Assembly: GCF_933775445.1 (NCBI RefSeq)
Contig: NW_026089419.1
Location: forward strand, 248,001-312,000
Origin: Argentina anserina
Taxonomy: Eukaryota; Streptophyta; Magnoliopsida; Rosales; Rosaceae
Direction of reading: 5' to 3'
DNA: 64,000 nucleotides
The position numbers and the translations under genes were made by a program. How positions within the stretch are numbered: the stretch's first letter is position 1; every line of letters starts with the position of its first letter. This document shows, in pieces, positions 39,904-52,157 of the stretch. The notes under the pieces are model-generated. The model saw nothing but the letters and a program-made list of their open reading frames with translations. It did not search any database and was not told where the DNA came from.

Positions 39904-41902
39904 AGATACTCAAACGAGAAATGAAAAGATACACAATTGGAATAGTAAAGATACGCAAACGATGTAAAGATACTCAGTTTGAAAGAAACACACTCCCACA
40001 CTTGCAAAACTCTCAAATACAATAGAAACTCGCATCAGAAGCCTTACAGAAAGATACTCAAACGAGAAATGAAAAGATACACAATTGGAATAGTAAAGAT
40101 ACGCAAACGATGTAAAGATACACAATTGGAATAGTAAAGATACGCAAATGATGTAAAGATACTCAGTTTGAAAGAAACACACTCCCACACTTGCAAAACT
40201 CTCAAATACAATAGAAACTCGCATCAGAAGCCTTACAGAAAGATACTCAAACGAGAAATGAAAAGATACACAATTGGAATAGTAAAGATACGCAAACGAT
40301 GTAAAGATACACAATTGGAATAGTAAAGATACGCAAACGATGTAAAGATACTCAGTTTGAAAGAAACACACTCCCACACTTGCAAAACTTTCAAATACAA
40401 TAGAAACTCGCATCAGAAGCCTTACAGAAAGATACTCAAACGAGAAATGAAAAGATACACAATTGGAATAGTAAAGATACGCAAACGATGTAAAGATACA
40501 CAATTGGAATAGTAAAGATACGCAAACGATGTAAAGATACTCAGTTTGAAAGAAACACACTCCCACACTTGCAAAACTCTCAAATACAATAGAAACTCGC
40601 ATCAGAAGCCTTTCAGAAAGATACTCAAACGAGAAATGAAAAGATACACAATTGGAATAGTAAATATACGCAAACGATGTAAAGATACTCAGTTTGAAAG
40701 AAACACACTCCCACACTTGCAAAACTCTCAAATACAATAGAAACTCGCATCAGAAGCCTTACAGAAAGATACTCAAACGAGAAATGAAAAGATACACAAT
40801 TGGAATAGTAAAGATACGCAAACGATGTAAACATACACAATTGTAATAGTAAAGATACGCAAACGATGTAAAGATACTCAGTTTGAAAGAAACACACTCC
40901 CACACTTGCAAAACTCTCAAATTCAATAGAAACTCGCATCTAAAAGCCTTACAGAAAGATACTCAAACGAGAAATGAAAAGATACACAATTGGAATAGTA
41001 AAGATACGCAAACGATGTAAAGATACACAATTGGAATAGTAAAGATACGCAAACGATGTAAAGATACTCAGTTTGAAAGAAACACACTCCCACACTTGCA
41101 AAACTCTCAAATACAATAGAAACTCGCATCAGAAGCCTTACAGAAAGATACTCAAACGAGAAATGAAAAGATACACAATTGGAATAGTAAAGATACGCAA
41201 ACGATGTAAAGATACACAATTGGAATAGTAAAGATATGCAAACGATGTAAAGATACTCAGTTTGAAAGAAACACACTCCCACACTTGCAAAACTCTCAAA
41301 TACAATAGAAACTCGCATCAGAAGCCTTACAGAAAGATACTCAAACGAGAAATGAAAAGATACACAATTGGAATAGTAAAGATACGCAAACGATGTAAAG
41401 ATACACAATTGGAATAGTAAAGATAAGCAAACGATGTAAAGATACTCAGTTTGAAAGAAACACACTCCCACACTTGCAAAACTCTCCAATAAAATAGAAA
41501 CTCGCATCAGAAGCCTTACAGAAAGATACTCAAACGAGAAATGAAAAGATACACAATTGGAATAGTAAAAATACGCAAACGATGTAAAGATACACAATTG
41601 GAATAGTAAAGATACGCAAACGATGTAAAGATACTCAGTTTGAAAGAAACACACTCCCACACTTGCAAAACTCTCAAATACAATAGAAACTCGCATCAGA
41701 AGCCTTACAGAAAGATACTCAAACGAGAAATGAAAAGATACACAATTGGAATAGTAAAGATACGCAAACGATGTAAAGATACACAATTGGAATAGTAAAG
41801 ATACGCAAACGATGTAAAGATACTCAGTTTGAAAGAAACACACTCCCACACTTGCAAAACTCTCAAATTCAATAGAAACTCGCATCTAAAAGCCTTACAG
41901 AA

Positions 41903-42700
41903 AGATACTCAAACGAGAAATGAAAAGATACACAATTGGAATAGTAAAGATACGCAAACGATGTAAAGATACACAATTGGAATAGTAAAGATACGCAAAC
42001 GATGTAAAGATACACAATTGGAATAGTAAAGATACGCAAACGATGTAAAGATACTCAGTTTGAAAGAAACACACTCCCATACTTGCAAAACTCTCAAATA
42101 CAATAGAAACTCGCATCAGAAGCCTTACAGAAAGATACTCAAACGAGAAATGAAAAGATACACAATTGGAATAGTAAAGATACGCAAACGATGTAAAGAT
42201 ACACAATTGGAATAGTAAAGATAAGCAAACGATGTAAAGATACTCAGTTTGAAAGAAACACACTCCCACACTTGCAAAACTCTCCAATACAATAGAAACT
42301 CGCATCAGAAGCCTTACAGAAAGATACTCAAACGAGAAATGAAAAGATACACAATTGGAATAGTAAAAATACGCAAACGATGTAAAGATACACAATTGGA
42401 ATAGTAAAGATACGCAAACGATGTAAAGATACTCAGTTTGAAAGAAACACACTCCCACACTTGCAAAACTCTCAAATACAATAGAAACTCGCATCAGAAG
42501 CCTTACAGAAAGATACTCAAACGAGAAATGAAAAGATACACAATTGGAATAGTAAAGATACGCAAACGATGTAAAGATACACAATTGGAATAGTAAAGAT
42601 ACGCAAACGATGTAAAGATACTCAGTTTGAAAGAAACACACTCCCACACTTGCAAAACTCTCAAATTCAATAGAAACTCGCATCTAAAAGCCTTACAAAA
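41903..42700 (+). repeat. 798-bp unit (T L3), copy 1
   Basis: T, then an L with agataagcaaac (42,220) and ctctccaatac, then an L with aaaaatacgc (42,366), then an L with the longer ctaaaagcc tail. The T carries a private cccatactt at 42,076. Confidence 0.93.
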
Positions 42701-42930
42701 AGATACTCAAACGAGAAATGAAAAGATACACAATTGGAATAGTAAAGATACGCAAACGATGTAAAGATACACAATTGGAATAGTAAAGATACGCAAACGA
42801 TGTAAAGATACACAATTGGAATAGTAAAGATACGCAAACGATGTAAAGATACTCAGTTTGAAAGAAACACACTCCCACACTTGCAAAACTCTCAAATACA
42901 ATAGAAACTCGCATCAGAAGCCTTACAGAA
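42701..42930 (+). repeat. T monomer before two D-L pairs
   Basis: Three cassettes, with a private ttacaaaaagata head boundary at 42,695-42,706. It is followed by two consecutive D-L compounds. Confidence 0.94.
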
Positions 42931-43263
42931 AGATACTCAAACGAGAAATGAAAAGATACACAATTGGAATAGTAAAGATACGCAAACGATGTAAAGATAC
43001 ACAATTGGAATAGTAAAGATACGCAAACGATGTAAAGATACTCAGTTTGAAAGAAACACACTCCCACACTTGCAAAACTCTCAAACGAGAAATGAAAAGA
43101 TACACAATTGGAATAGTAAAAATACGCAAACGATGTAAAGATACACAATTGGAATAGTAAAGATACGCAAACGATGTAAAGATACTCAGTTTGAAAGAAA
43201 CACACTCCCACACTTGCAAAACTCTCAAATACAATAGAAACTCGCATCAGAAGCCTTACAGAA
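42931..43263 (+). repeat. D-L compound monomer, 333 bp
   Basis: The first monomer has lost 45 bp: aaaactctcaaacgag at 43,074-43,089 joins its tail directly to the next head, with ctcaaa at 43,080-43,085. The second monomer is a complete L with aaaaatacgc. Confidence 0.95.
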
Positions 43264-43597
43264 AGATACTCAAACGAGAAATGAAAAGATACACAATTGG
43301 AATAGTAAAGATACGCAAACGATGTAAAGATACACAATTGGAATAGTAAAGATACGCAAACGATGTAAAGATACTCAGTTTGAAAGAAACACACTCCCAC
43401 ACTTGCAAAACTCTCAAACGAGAAATGAAAAGATACACAATTGGAATAGTAAAAATACGCAAACGATGTAAAAATACACAATTGGAATAGTAAAGATACG
43501 CAAACGATGTAAAGATACTCAGTTTGAAAGAAACACACTCCCACACTTGCAAAACTCTCAAATTCAATAGAAACTCGCATCTAAAAGCCTTACAGAA
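43264..43597 (+). repeat. D-L compound monomer, 334 bp
   Basis: The second compound in tandem; the junction ctcaaa is at 43,413-43,418. Its L has aaaaatacgc and aaaaatacac, and ends in the longer ctaaaagcc tail. Confidence 0.95.
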
Positions 43598-45111
43598 AGA
43601 TACTCAAACGAGAAATGAAAAGATACACAATTGGAATAGCAAAGATACGCAAACGATGTAAAGATACACAATTGGAATAGTAAAGATACGCAAACGATGT
43701 AAAGATACTCAGTTTGAAAGAAACACACTCCCACACTTGCAAAACTCTCAAATACAATAGAAACTCGCATCAGAAGCCTTACAGAAAGATACTCAAACGA
43801 GAAATGAAAAGATACACAATTGGAATAGTAAAGATACGCAAACGATGTAAAGATACACAATTGGAATAGTAAAGATACGCAAACGATGTAAAGATACTCA
43901 GTTTGAAAGAAACACACTCCCACACTTGCAAAACTCTCAAATACAATAGAAACTCGCATCAGAAGCCTTACAGAAAGATACTCAAACGAGAAATGAAAAG
44001 ATACACAATTGGAATAGTAAAGATACGCAAACGATGTAAAGATACACAATTGGAATAGTAAAGATACGCAAACGATGTAAAGATACTCAGTTTGAAAGAA
44101 ACACACTCCCACACTTGCAAAACTCTCAAATTCAATAGAAACTCGCATCTAAAAGCCTTACAGAAAGATACTCAAACGAGAAATGAAAAGATACACAATT
44201 GGAATAGTAAAGATACGCAAACGATGTAAAGATACACAATTGGAATAGTAAAGATAAGCAAACGATGTAAATATACTCAGTTTGAAAGAAACACACTCCC
44301 ACACTTGCAAAACTCTCCAATAAAATAGAAACTCGCATCAGAAGCCTTACAGAAAGATACTCAAACGAGAAATGAAAAGATACACAATTGGAATAGTAAA
44401 AATACGCAAACGATGTAAAGATACACAATTGGAATAGTAAAGATACGCAAACGATGTAAAGATACTCAGTTTGAAAGAAACACACTCCCACACTTGCAAA
44501 ACTCTCAAATACAATAGAAACTCGCATCAGAAGCCTTACAGAAAGATACTCAAACGAGAAATGAAAAGATACACAATTGGAATAGTAAAGATACGCAAAC
44601 GATGTAAAGATACACAATTGGAATAGTAAAGATAAGCAAACGATGTAAATATACTCAGTTTGAAAGAAACACACTCCCACACTTGCAAAACTCTCCAATA
44701 AAATAGAAACTCGCATCAGAAGCCTTACAGAAAGATACTCAAATGAGAAATGAAAAGATACACAATTGGAATAGTAAAAATACGCAAACGATGTAAAGAT
44801 ACACAATTGGAATAGTAAAGATACGCAAACGATGTAAAGATACTCAGTTTGAAAGAAACACACTCCCACACTTGCAAAACTCTCAAATACAATAGAAACT
44901 CGCATCAGAAGCCTTACAGAAAGATACTCAAACGAGAAATGAAAAGATACACAATTGGAATAGTAAAGATACGCAAACGATGTAAAGATAAACAATTGGA
45001 ATAGTAAAGATACGCAAACGATGTAAAGATACTCAGTTTGAAAGAAACACACTCCCACACTTGCAAAACTCTCAAATTCAATAGAAACTCGCATCTAAAA
45101 GCCTTACAGAA

Positions 45112-45341
45112 AGATACTCAAACGAGAAATGAAAAGATACACAATTGGAATAGTAAAGATACGCAAACGATGTAAAGATACACAATTGGAATAGTAAAGA
45201 TACGCAAACGATGTAAAGATACACAATTGGAATAGTAAAGATACGCAAACGATGTAAAGATACTCAGTTTGAAAGAAACACACTCCCACACTTGCAAAAC
45301 TCTCAAATACAATAGAAACTCGCATCAGAAGCCTTACAGAA
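45112..45341 (+). repeat. Reference T monomer, 230 bp, three cassettes
   Basis: Three 41-bp cassettes lie at 45,135-45,175, 45,176-45,216 and 45,217-45,257, between a normal head and tail. It opens the 798-bp unit 45,112-45,909 and is followed by three L monomers carrying the domain III markers. Confidence 0.96.
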
Positions 45342-45909
45342 AGATACTCAAACGAGAAATGAAAAGATACACAATTGGAATAGTAAAGATACGCAAACGA
45401 TGTAAAGATACACAATTGGAATAGTAAAGATAAGCAAACGATGTAAAGATACTCAGTTTGAAAGAAACACACTCCCACACTTGCAAAACTCTCCAATAAA
45501 ATAGAAACTCGCATCAGAAGCCTTACAGAAAGATACTCAAACGAGAAATGAAAAGATACACAATTGGAATAGTAAAAATACGCAAACGATGTAAAGATAC
45601 ACAATTGGAATAGTAAAGATACGCAAACGATGTAAAGATACTCAGTTTGAAAGAAACACACTCCCACACTTGCAAAACTCTCAAATACAATAGAAACTCG
45701 CATCAGAAGCCTTACAGAAAGATACTCAAACGAGAAATGAAAAGATACACAATTGGAATAGTAAAGATACGCAAACGATGTAAAGATACACAATTGGAAT
45801 AGTAAAGATACGCAAACGATGTAAAGATACTCAGTTTGAAAGAAACACACTCCCACACTTGCAAAACTCTCAAATACAATAGAAACTCGCATCTAAAAGC
45901 CTTACAGAA
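45112..45909 (+). repeat. 798-bp unit (T L3), copy 2
   Basis: Same order. Its ctctccaataaaatag tail (45,489) differs from the ccaatac form of copy 1. Its last tail is a recombinant, with caaatac upstream but ctaaaagcc downstream (45,870-45,901). Confidence 0.93.
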
Positions 45910-46666
45910 AGATACTCAAACGAGAAATGAAAAGATACACAATTGGAATAGTAAAGATACGCAAACGATGTAAAGATACACAATTGGAATAGTAAAGATA
46001 CGCAAACGATGTAAAGATACTCAGTTTGAAAGAAACACACTCCCACACTTGCAAAACTCTCAAATACAATAGAAACTCGCATCAGAAGCCTTACAGAAAG
46101 ATACTCAAACGAGAAATGAAAAGATACACAATTGGAATAGTAAAGATACGCAAACGATGTAAAGATACACAATTGGAATAGTAAAGATAAGCAAACGATG
46201 TAAATATACTCAGTTTGAAAGAAACACACTCCCACACTTGCAAAACTCTCCAATAAAATAGAAACTCGCATCAGAAGCCTTACAGAAAGATACTCAAACG
46301 AGAAATGAAAAGATACACAATTGGAATAGTAAAAATACGCAAACGATGTAAAGATACACAATTGGAATAGTAAAGATACGCAAACGATGTAAAGATACTC
46401 AGTTTGAAAGAAACACACTCCCACACTTGCAAAACTCTCAAATACAATAGAAACTCGCATCAGAAGCCTTACAGAAAGATACTCAAACGAGAAATGAAAA
46501 GATACACAATTGGAATAGTAAAGATACGCAAACGATGTAAAGATACACAATTGGAATAGTAAAGATACGCAAACGATGTAAAGATACTCAGTTTGAAAGA
46601 AACACACTCCCACACTTGCAAAACTCTCAAATTCAATAGAAACTCGCATCTAAAAGCCTTACAGAA

Positions 46667-47464
46667 AGATACTCAAACGAGAAATGAAAAGATACACAAT
46701 TGGAATAGTAAAGATACGCAAACGATGTAAAGATACACAATTGGAATAGTAAAGATACGCAAACGATGTAAAGATACACAATTGGAATAGTAAAGATACG
46801 CAAACGATGTAAAGATACTCAGTTTGAAAGAAACACACTCCCACACTTGCAAAACTCTCAAATACAATAGAAACTCGCATCAGAAGCCTTACAGAAAGAT
46901 ACTCAAACGAGAAATGAAAAGATACACAATTGGAATAGTAAAGATACGCAAACGATGTAAAGATACACAATTGGAATAGTAAAGATAAGCAAACGATGTA
47001 AAGATACTCAGTTTGAAAGAAACACACTCCCACACTTGCAAAACTCTCCAATAAAATAGAAACTCGCATCAGAAGCCTTACAGAAAGATACTCAAACGAG
47101 AAATGAAAAGATACACAATTGGAATAGTAAAAATACGCAAACGATGTAAAGATACACAATTGGAATAGTAAAGATACGCAAACGATGTAAAGATACTCAG
47201 TTTGAAAGAAACACACTCCCACACTTGCAAAACTCTCAAATACAATAGAAACTCGCATCAGAAGCCTTACAGAAAGATACTCAAACGAGAAATGAAAAGA
47301 TACACAATTGGAATAGTAAAGATACGCAAACGATGTAAAGATACACAATTGGAATAGTAAAGATACGCAAACGATGTAAAGATACTCAGTTTGAAAGAAA
47401 CACACTCCCACACTTGCAAAACTCTCAAATTCAATAGAAACTCGCATCTAAAAGCCTTACAGAA
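46667..47464 (+). repeat. 798-bp unit (T L3), copy 3
   Basis: The same order, with the ccaataaaatag form as in copy 2, at an offset of 1,555 from it. Confidence 0.93.
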
Positions 47465-47694
47465 AGATACTCAAACGAGAAATGAAAAGATACACAATTG
47501 GAATAGTAAAGATACGCAAACGATGTAAAGATACACAATTGGAATAGTAAAGATACGCAAACGATGTAAAGATACACAATTGGAATAGTAAAGATACGCA
47601 AACGATGTAAAGATACTCAGTTTGAAAGAAACACACTCCCACACTTGCAAAACTCTCAAATACAATAGAAACTCGCATCAGAAGCCTTACAGAA
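47465..47694 (+). repeat. T monomer
   Basis: Three cassettes. It follows the third 798-bp unit and precedes two L monomers, the second with cacaattcg (47,952). Confidence 0.94.
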
Positions 47695-48072
47695 AGATAC
47701 TCAAACGAGAAATGAAAAGATACACAATTGGAATAGTAAAGATACGCAAACGATGTAAAGATACACAATTGGAATAGTAAAGATAAGCAAACGATGTAAA
47801 GATACTCAGTTTGAAAGAAACACACTCCCACACTTGCAAAACTCTCCAATACAATAGAAACTCGCATCAGAAGCCTTACAGAAAGATACTCAAACGAGAA
47901 ATGAAAAGATACACAATTGGAATAGTAAAAATACGCAAACGATGTAAAGATACACAATTCGAATAGTAAAGATACGCAAACGATGTAAAGATACTCAGTT
48001 TGAAAGAAACACACTCCCACACTTGCAAAACTCTCAAATACAATAGAAACTCGCATCAGAAGCCTTACAGAA

Positions 48073-48406
48073 AGATACTCAAACGAGAAATGAAAAGATA
48101 CACAATTGGAATAGTAAAGATACGCAAACGATGTAAAGATACACAATTGGAATAGTAAAGATACGCAAACGATTTAAAGATACTCAGTTTGAAAGAAACA
48201 CACTCCCACACTTGCAAAACTCTCAAACGAGAAATGAAAAGATACACAATTGGAATAGTAAAAATACGCAAACGATGTAAAAATACACAATTGGAATAGT
48301 AAAGATACGCAAACGATGTAAAGATACTCAGTTTGAAAGAAACACACTCCCACACTTGCAAAACTCTCAAATTCAATAGAAACTCGCATCTAAAAGCCTT
48401 ACAGAA
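48073..48406 (+). repeat. D-L compound monomer, 334 bp
   Basis: Junction ctcaaa at 48,222-48,227, preceded by cgatttaaag. It opens the first 1,362-bp unit. Confidence 0.95.
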
Positions 48407-49204
48407 AGATACTCAAACGAGAAATGAAAAGATACACAATTGGAATAGTAAAGATACGCAAACGATGTAAAGATACACAATTGGAATAGTAAAGATACGC
48501 AAACGATGTAAAGATACACAATTGGAATAGTAAAGATACGCAAACGATGTAAAGATACTCAGTTTGAAAGAAACACACTCCCACACTTGCAAAACTCTCA
48601 AATACAATAGAAACTCGCATCAGAAGCCTTACAGAAAGATACTCAAACGAGAAATGAAAAGATACACAATTGGAATAGTAAAGATACGCAAACGATGTAA
48701 AGATACACAATTGGAATAGTAAAGATAAGCAAACGATGTAAAGATACTCAGTTTGAAAGAAACACACTCCCACACTTGCAAAACTCTCCAATACAATAGA
48801 AACTCGCATCAGAAGCCTTACAGAAAGATACTCAAACGAGAAATGAAAAGATACACAATTGGAATAGTAAAAATACGCAAACGATGTAAAGATACACAAT
48901 TGGAATAGTAAAGATACGCAAACGATGTAAAGATACTCAGTTTGAAAGAAACACACTCCCACACTTGCAAAACTCTCAAATACAATAGAAACTCGCATCA
49001 GAAGCCTTACAGAAAGATACTCAAACGAGAAATGAAAAGATACACAGTTGGAATAGTAAAGATACGCAAACGATGTAAAGATACACAATTGGAATAGTAA
49101 AGATACGCAAACGATGTAAAGATACTCAGTTTGAAAGAAACACACTCCCACACTTGCAAAACTCTCAAATTCAATAGAAACTCGCATCTAAAAGCCTTAC
49201 AGAA
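48407..49204 (+). repeat. 798-bp unit (T L3), copy 4
   Basis: The same order, with the ccaatac form and cacagttgg (49,045) in the last L. It is the middle part of the first 1,362-bp unit. Confidence 0.93.
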
Positions 49205-49434
49205 AGATACTCAAACGAGAAATGAAAAGATACATAATTGGAATAGTAAAGATACGCAAACGATGTAAAGATACACAATTGGAATAGTAAAGATACGCAA
49301 ACGATGTAAAGATACACAATTGGAATAGTAAAGATACGCAAACGATGTAAAGATACTCAGTTTGAAAGAAACACACTCCCACACTTGCAAAACTCTCAAA
49401 TACAATAGAAACTCGCATCAGAAGCCTTACAGAA
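49205..49434 (+). repeat. T monomer with cataattgg
   Basis: The first cassette has tacataatt instead of tacacaatt (49,230). It closes the first 1,362-bp unit. Confidence 0.94.
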
Positions 49435-49768
49435 AGATACTCAAACGAGAAATGAAAAGATACACAATTGGAATAGTAAAGATACGCAAACGATGTAAAG
49501 ATACACAATTGGAATAGTAAAGATACGCAAACGATTTAAAGATACTCAGTTTGAAAGAAACACACTCCCACACTTGCAAAACTCTCAAACGAGAAATGAA
49601 AAGATACACAATTGGAATAGTAAAAATACGCAAACGATGTAAAAATACACAATTGGAATAGTAAAGATACGCAAACGATGTAAAGATACTCAGTTTGAAA
49701 GAAACACACTCCCACACTTGCAAAACTCTCAAATTCAATAGAAACTCGCATCTAAAAGCCTTACAGAA
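49435..49768 (+). repeat. D-L compound monomer, 334 bp
   Basis: Junction ctcaaa at 49,584-49,589. Copy of 48,073-48,406 at +1,362. Confidence 0.95.
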
Positions 49769-50566
49769 AGATACTCAAACGAGAAATGAAAAGATACACA
49801 ATTGGAATAGTAAAGATACGCAAACGATGTAAAGATACACAATTGGAATAGTAAAGATACGCAAACGATGTAAAGATACACAATTGGAATAGTAAAGATA
49901 CGCAAACGATGTAAAGATACTCAGTTTGAAAGAAACACACTCCCACACTTGCAAAACTCTCAAATACAATAGAAACTCGCATCAGAAGCCTTACAGAAAG
50001 ATACTCAAACGAGAAATGAAAAGATACACAATTGGAATAGTAAAGATACGCAAACGATGTAAAGATACACAATTGGAATAGTAAAGATAAGCAAACGATG
50101 TAAAGATACTCAGTTTGAAAGAAACACACTCCCACACTTGCAAAACTCTCCAATACAATAGAAACTCGCATCAGAAGCCTTACAGAAAGATACTCAAACG
50201 AGAAATGAAAAGATACACAATTGGAATAGTAAAAATACGCAAACGATGTAAAGATACACAATTGGAATAGTAAAGATACGCAAACGATGTAAAGATACTC
50301 AGTTTGAAAGAAACACACTCCCACACTTGCAAAACTCTCAAATACAATAGAAACTCGCATCAGAAGCCTTACAGAAAGATACTCAAACGAGAAATGAAAA
50401 GATACACAGTTGGAATAGTAAAGATACGCAAACGATGTAAAGATACACAATTGGAATAGTAAAGATACGCAAACGATGTAAAGATACTCAGTTTGAAAGA
50501 AACACACTCCCACACTTGCAAAACTCTCAAATTCAATAGAAACTCGCATCTAAAAGCCTTACAGAA
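49769..50566 (+). repeat. 798-bp unit (T L3), copy 5
   Basis: Matches copy 4 at +1,362, including cacagttgg at 50,407. Confidence 0.93.
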
Positions 50567-50796
50567 AGATACTCAAACGAGAAATGAAAAGATACATAAT
50601 TGGAATAGTAAAGATACGCAAACGATGTAAAGATACACAATTGGAATAGTAAAGATACGCAAACGATGTAAAGATACACAATTGGAATAGTAAAGATACG
50701 CAAACGATGTAAAGATACTCAGTTTGAAAGAAACACACTCCCACACTTGCAAAACTCTCAAATACAATAGAAACTCGCATCAGAAGCCTTACAGAA
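50567..50796 (+). repeat. T monomer with cataattgg (copy)
   Basis: Copy of 49,205-49,434 at +1,362; it also opens the 2,076-bp unit. Confidence 0.94.
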
Positions 50797-50985
50797 AGAT
50801 ACTCAAACGAGAAATGAAAAGATACACAATTGGAATAGTAAAGATACGCAAACGATGTAAAGATACACAATTGGAATAGTAAAGATAAGCAAACGATGTA
50901 AAGATACTCAGTTTGAAAGAAACACACTCCCACACTTGCAAAACTCTCCAATAAAATAGAAACTCGCATCAGAAGCCTTACAGAA

Positions 50986-51215
50986 AGATACTCAAACGAG
51001 AAATGAAAAGATACACAATTGGAATAGTAAAGATACGCAAACGATGTAAAGATACACAATTGGAATAGTAAAGATACGCAAACGATGTAAAGATACACAA
51101 TTGGAATAGTAAAGATACGCAAACGATGTAAAGATACTCAGTTTGAAAGAAACACACTCCCACACTTGCAAAACTCTCAAATACAATAGAAACTCGCATC
51201 AGAAGCCTTACAGAA
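50986..51215 (+). repeat. T monomer
   Basis: Three consensus cassettes. It sits one L after the previous T, replacing the aaaaatacgc-bearing L expected at this place in the 798-bp unit. Confidence 0.93.
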
Positions 51216-51594
51216 AGATACTCAAACGAGAAATGAAAAGATACACAATTGGAATAGTAAAGATACGCAAACGATGTAAAGATACACAATTGGAATAGTA
51301 AAGATAAGCAAACGATGTAAAGATACTCAGTTTGAAAGAAACACACTCCCACACTTGCAAAACTCTCCAATACAATAGAAACTCGCATCAGAAGCCTTAC
51401 AGAAAGATACTCAAACGAGAAATGAAAAGATACACAATTGGAATAGTAAAAATACGCAAACGATGTAAAGATACACAATTGGAATAGTAAAGATACGCAA
51501 ACGATGTAAAGATACTCAGTTTGAAAGAAACACACTCCCACACTTGCAAAACTCTCAAATTCAATAGAAACTCGCATCTAAAAGCCTTACAGAA

Positions 51595-51824
51595 AGATAC
51601 TCAAACGAGAAATGAAAAGATACACAATTGGAATAGTAAAGATACGCAAACGATGTAAAGATACACAATTGGAATAGTAAAGATACGCAAACGATGTAAA
51701 GATACACAATTGGAATAGTAAAGATACGCAAACGATGTAAAGATACTCAGTTTGAAAGAAACACACTCCCACACTTGCAAAACTCTCAAATACAATAGAA
51801 ACTCGCATCAGAAGCCTTACAGAA
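51595..51824 (+). repeat. T monomer before a D-L pair
   Basis: Three consensus cassettes after a ctaaaagcc tail; copies lie at 53,671 and 57,763. Confidence 0.94.
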
Positions 51825-52157
51825 AGATACTCAAACGAGAAATGAAAAGATACACAAATGGAATAGTAAAGATACGCAAACGATGTAAAGATACACAATT
51901 GGAATAGTAAAGATACGCAAACGATGTAAAGATACTCAGTTTGAAAGAAACACACTCCCACACTTGCAAAACTCTCAAACGAGAAATGAAAAGATACACA
52001 ATTGGAATAGTAAAAATACGCAAACGATGTAAAGATACACAATTCGAATAGTAAAGATACGCAAACGATGTAAAGATACTCAGTTTGAAAGAAACACACT
52101 CCCACACTTGCAAAACTCTCAAATACAATAGAAACTCGCATCAGAAGCCTTACAGAA
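51825..52157 (+). repeat. D-L compound monomer, 333 bp
   Basis: Junction ctcaaa at 51,974-51,979. Carries cacaaatgg in the D part and cacaattcg in the L part. Confidence 0.95.

Larger units (their letters stand above)
18939..40766 (+). repeat. Domain II: L/S-only array with 905/1,053-bp units
   Basis: About 88 L and 35 S monomers, no T and no D. The commonest spacing is four L followed by one or two S, giving 905 or 1,053 bp. The first part carries gaattgtaaag and catcaaaagcc markers. From about 32.3 kb a four-marker block (caaatgatg, actgtcaaa, agatagacaatt, actgagttt) recurs. Border positions are the ends of S monomers where the marker sets change; they are my choice, not sharp structural breaks. 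Confidence 0.8.
48073..49434 (+). repeat. Higher-order unit, 1,362 bp, copy 1
   Basis: Order D L, T L3, T (334 + 798 + 230). Markers are cgatttaaag (48,172), the 45-bp deletion junction (48,222), and cataattgg in the closing T (49,232). Confidence 0.94.
49435..50796 (+). repeat. Higher-order unit, 1,362 bp, copy 2
   Basis: Complete tandem copy with cgatttaaag (49,534), the deletion junction (49,584) and cataattgg (50,594), all at +1,362. I saw no difference at the markers compared. Confidence 0.94.

Noticed and set aside
38541..40022. Long minus-strand open frames (up to 493 codons) encoding a 63-residue hydrophobic repeat
   Set aside because: 189 bp is 63 codons and one minus-strand frame of the monomer has no stop, so any run of L monomers stays open. 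Every S, 149/190-bp or indel monomer shifts frame with no sign of avoidance. The frame ends wherever monomer length changes, and variants are no more often silent than not as far as I can see.
42931..43597. D-L compounds as a separate satellite family
   Set aside because: Each is explained fully by a 45-bp deletion between two ctcaaa hexamers in the ordinary monomer; no new sequence is present.
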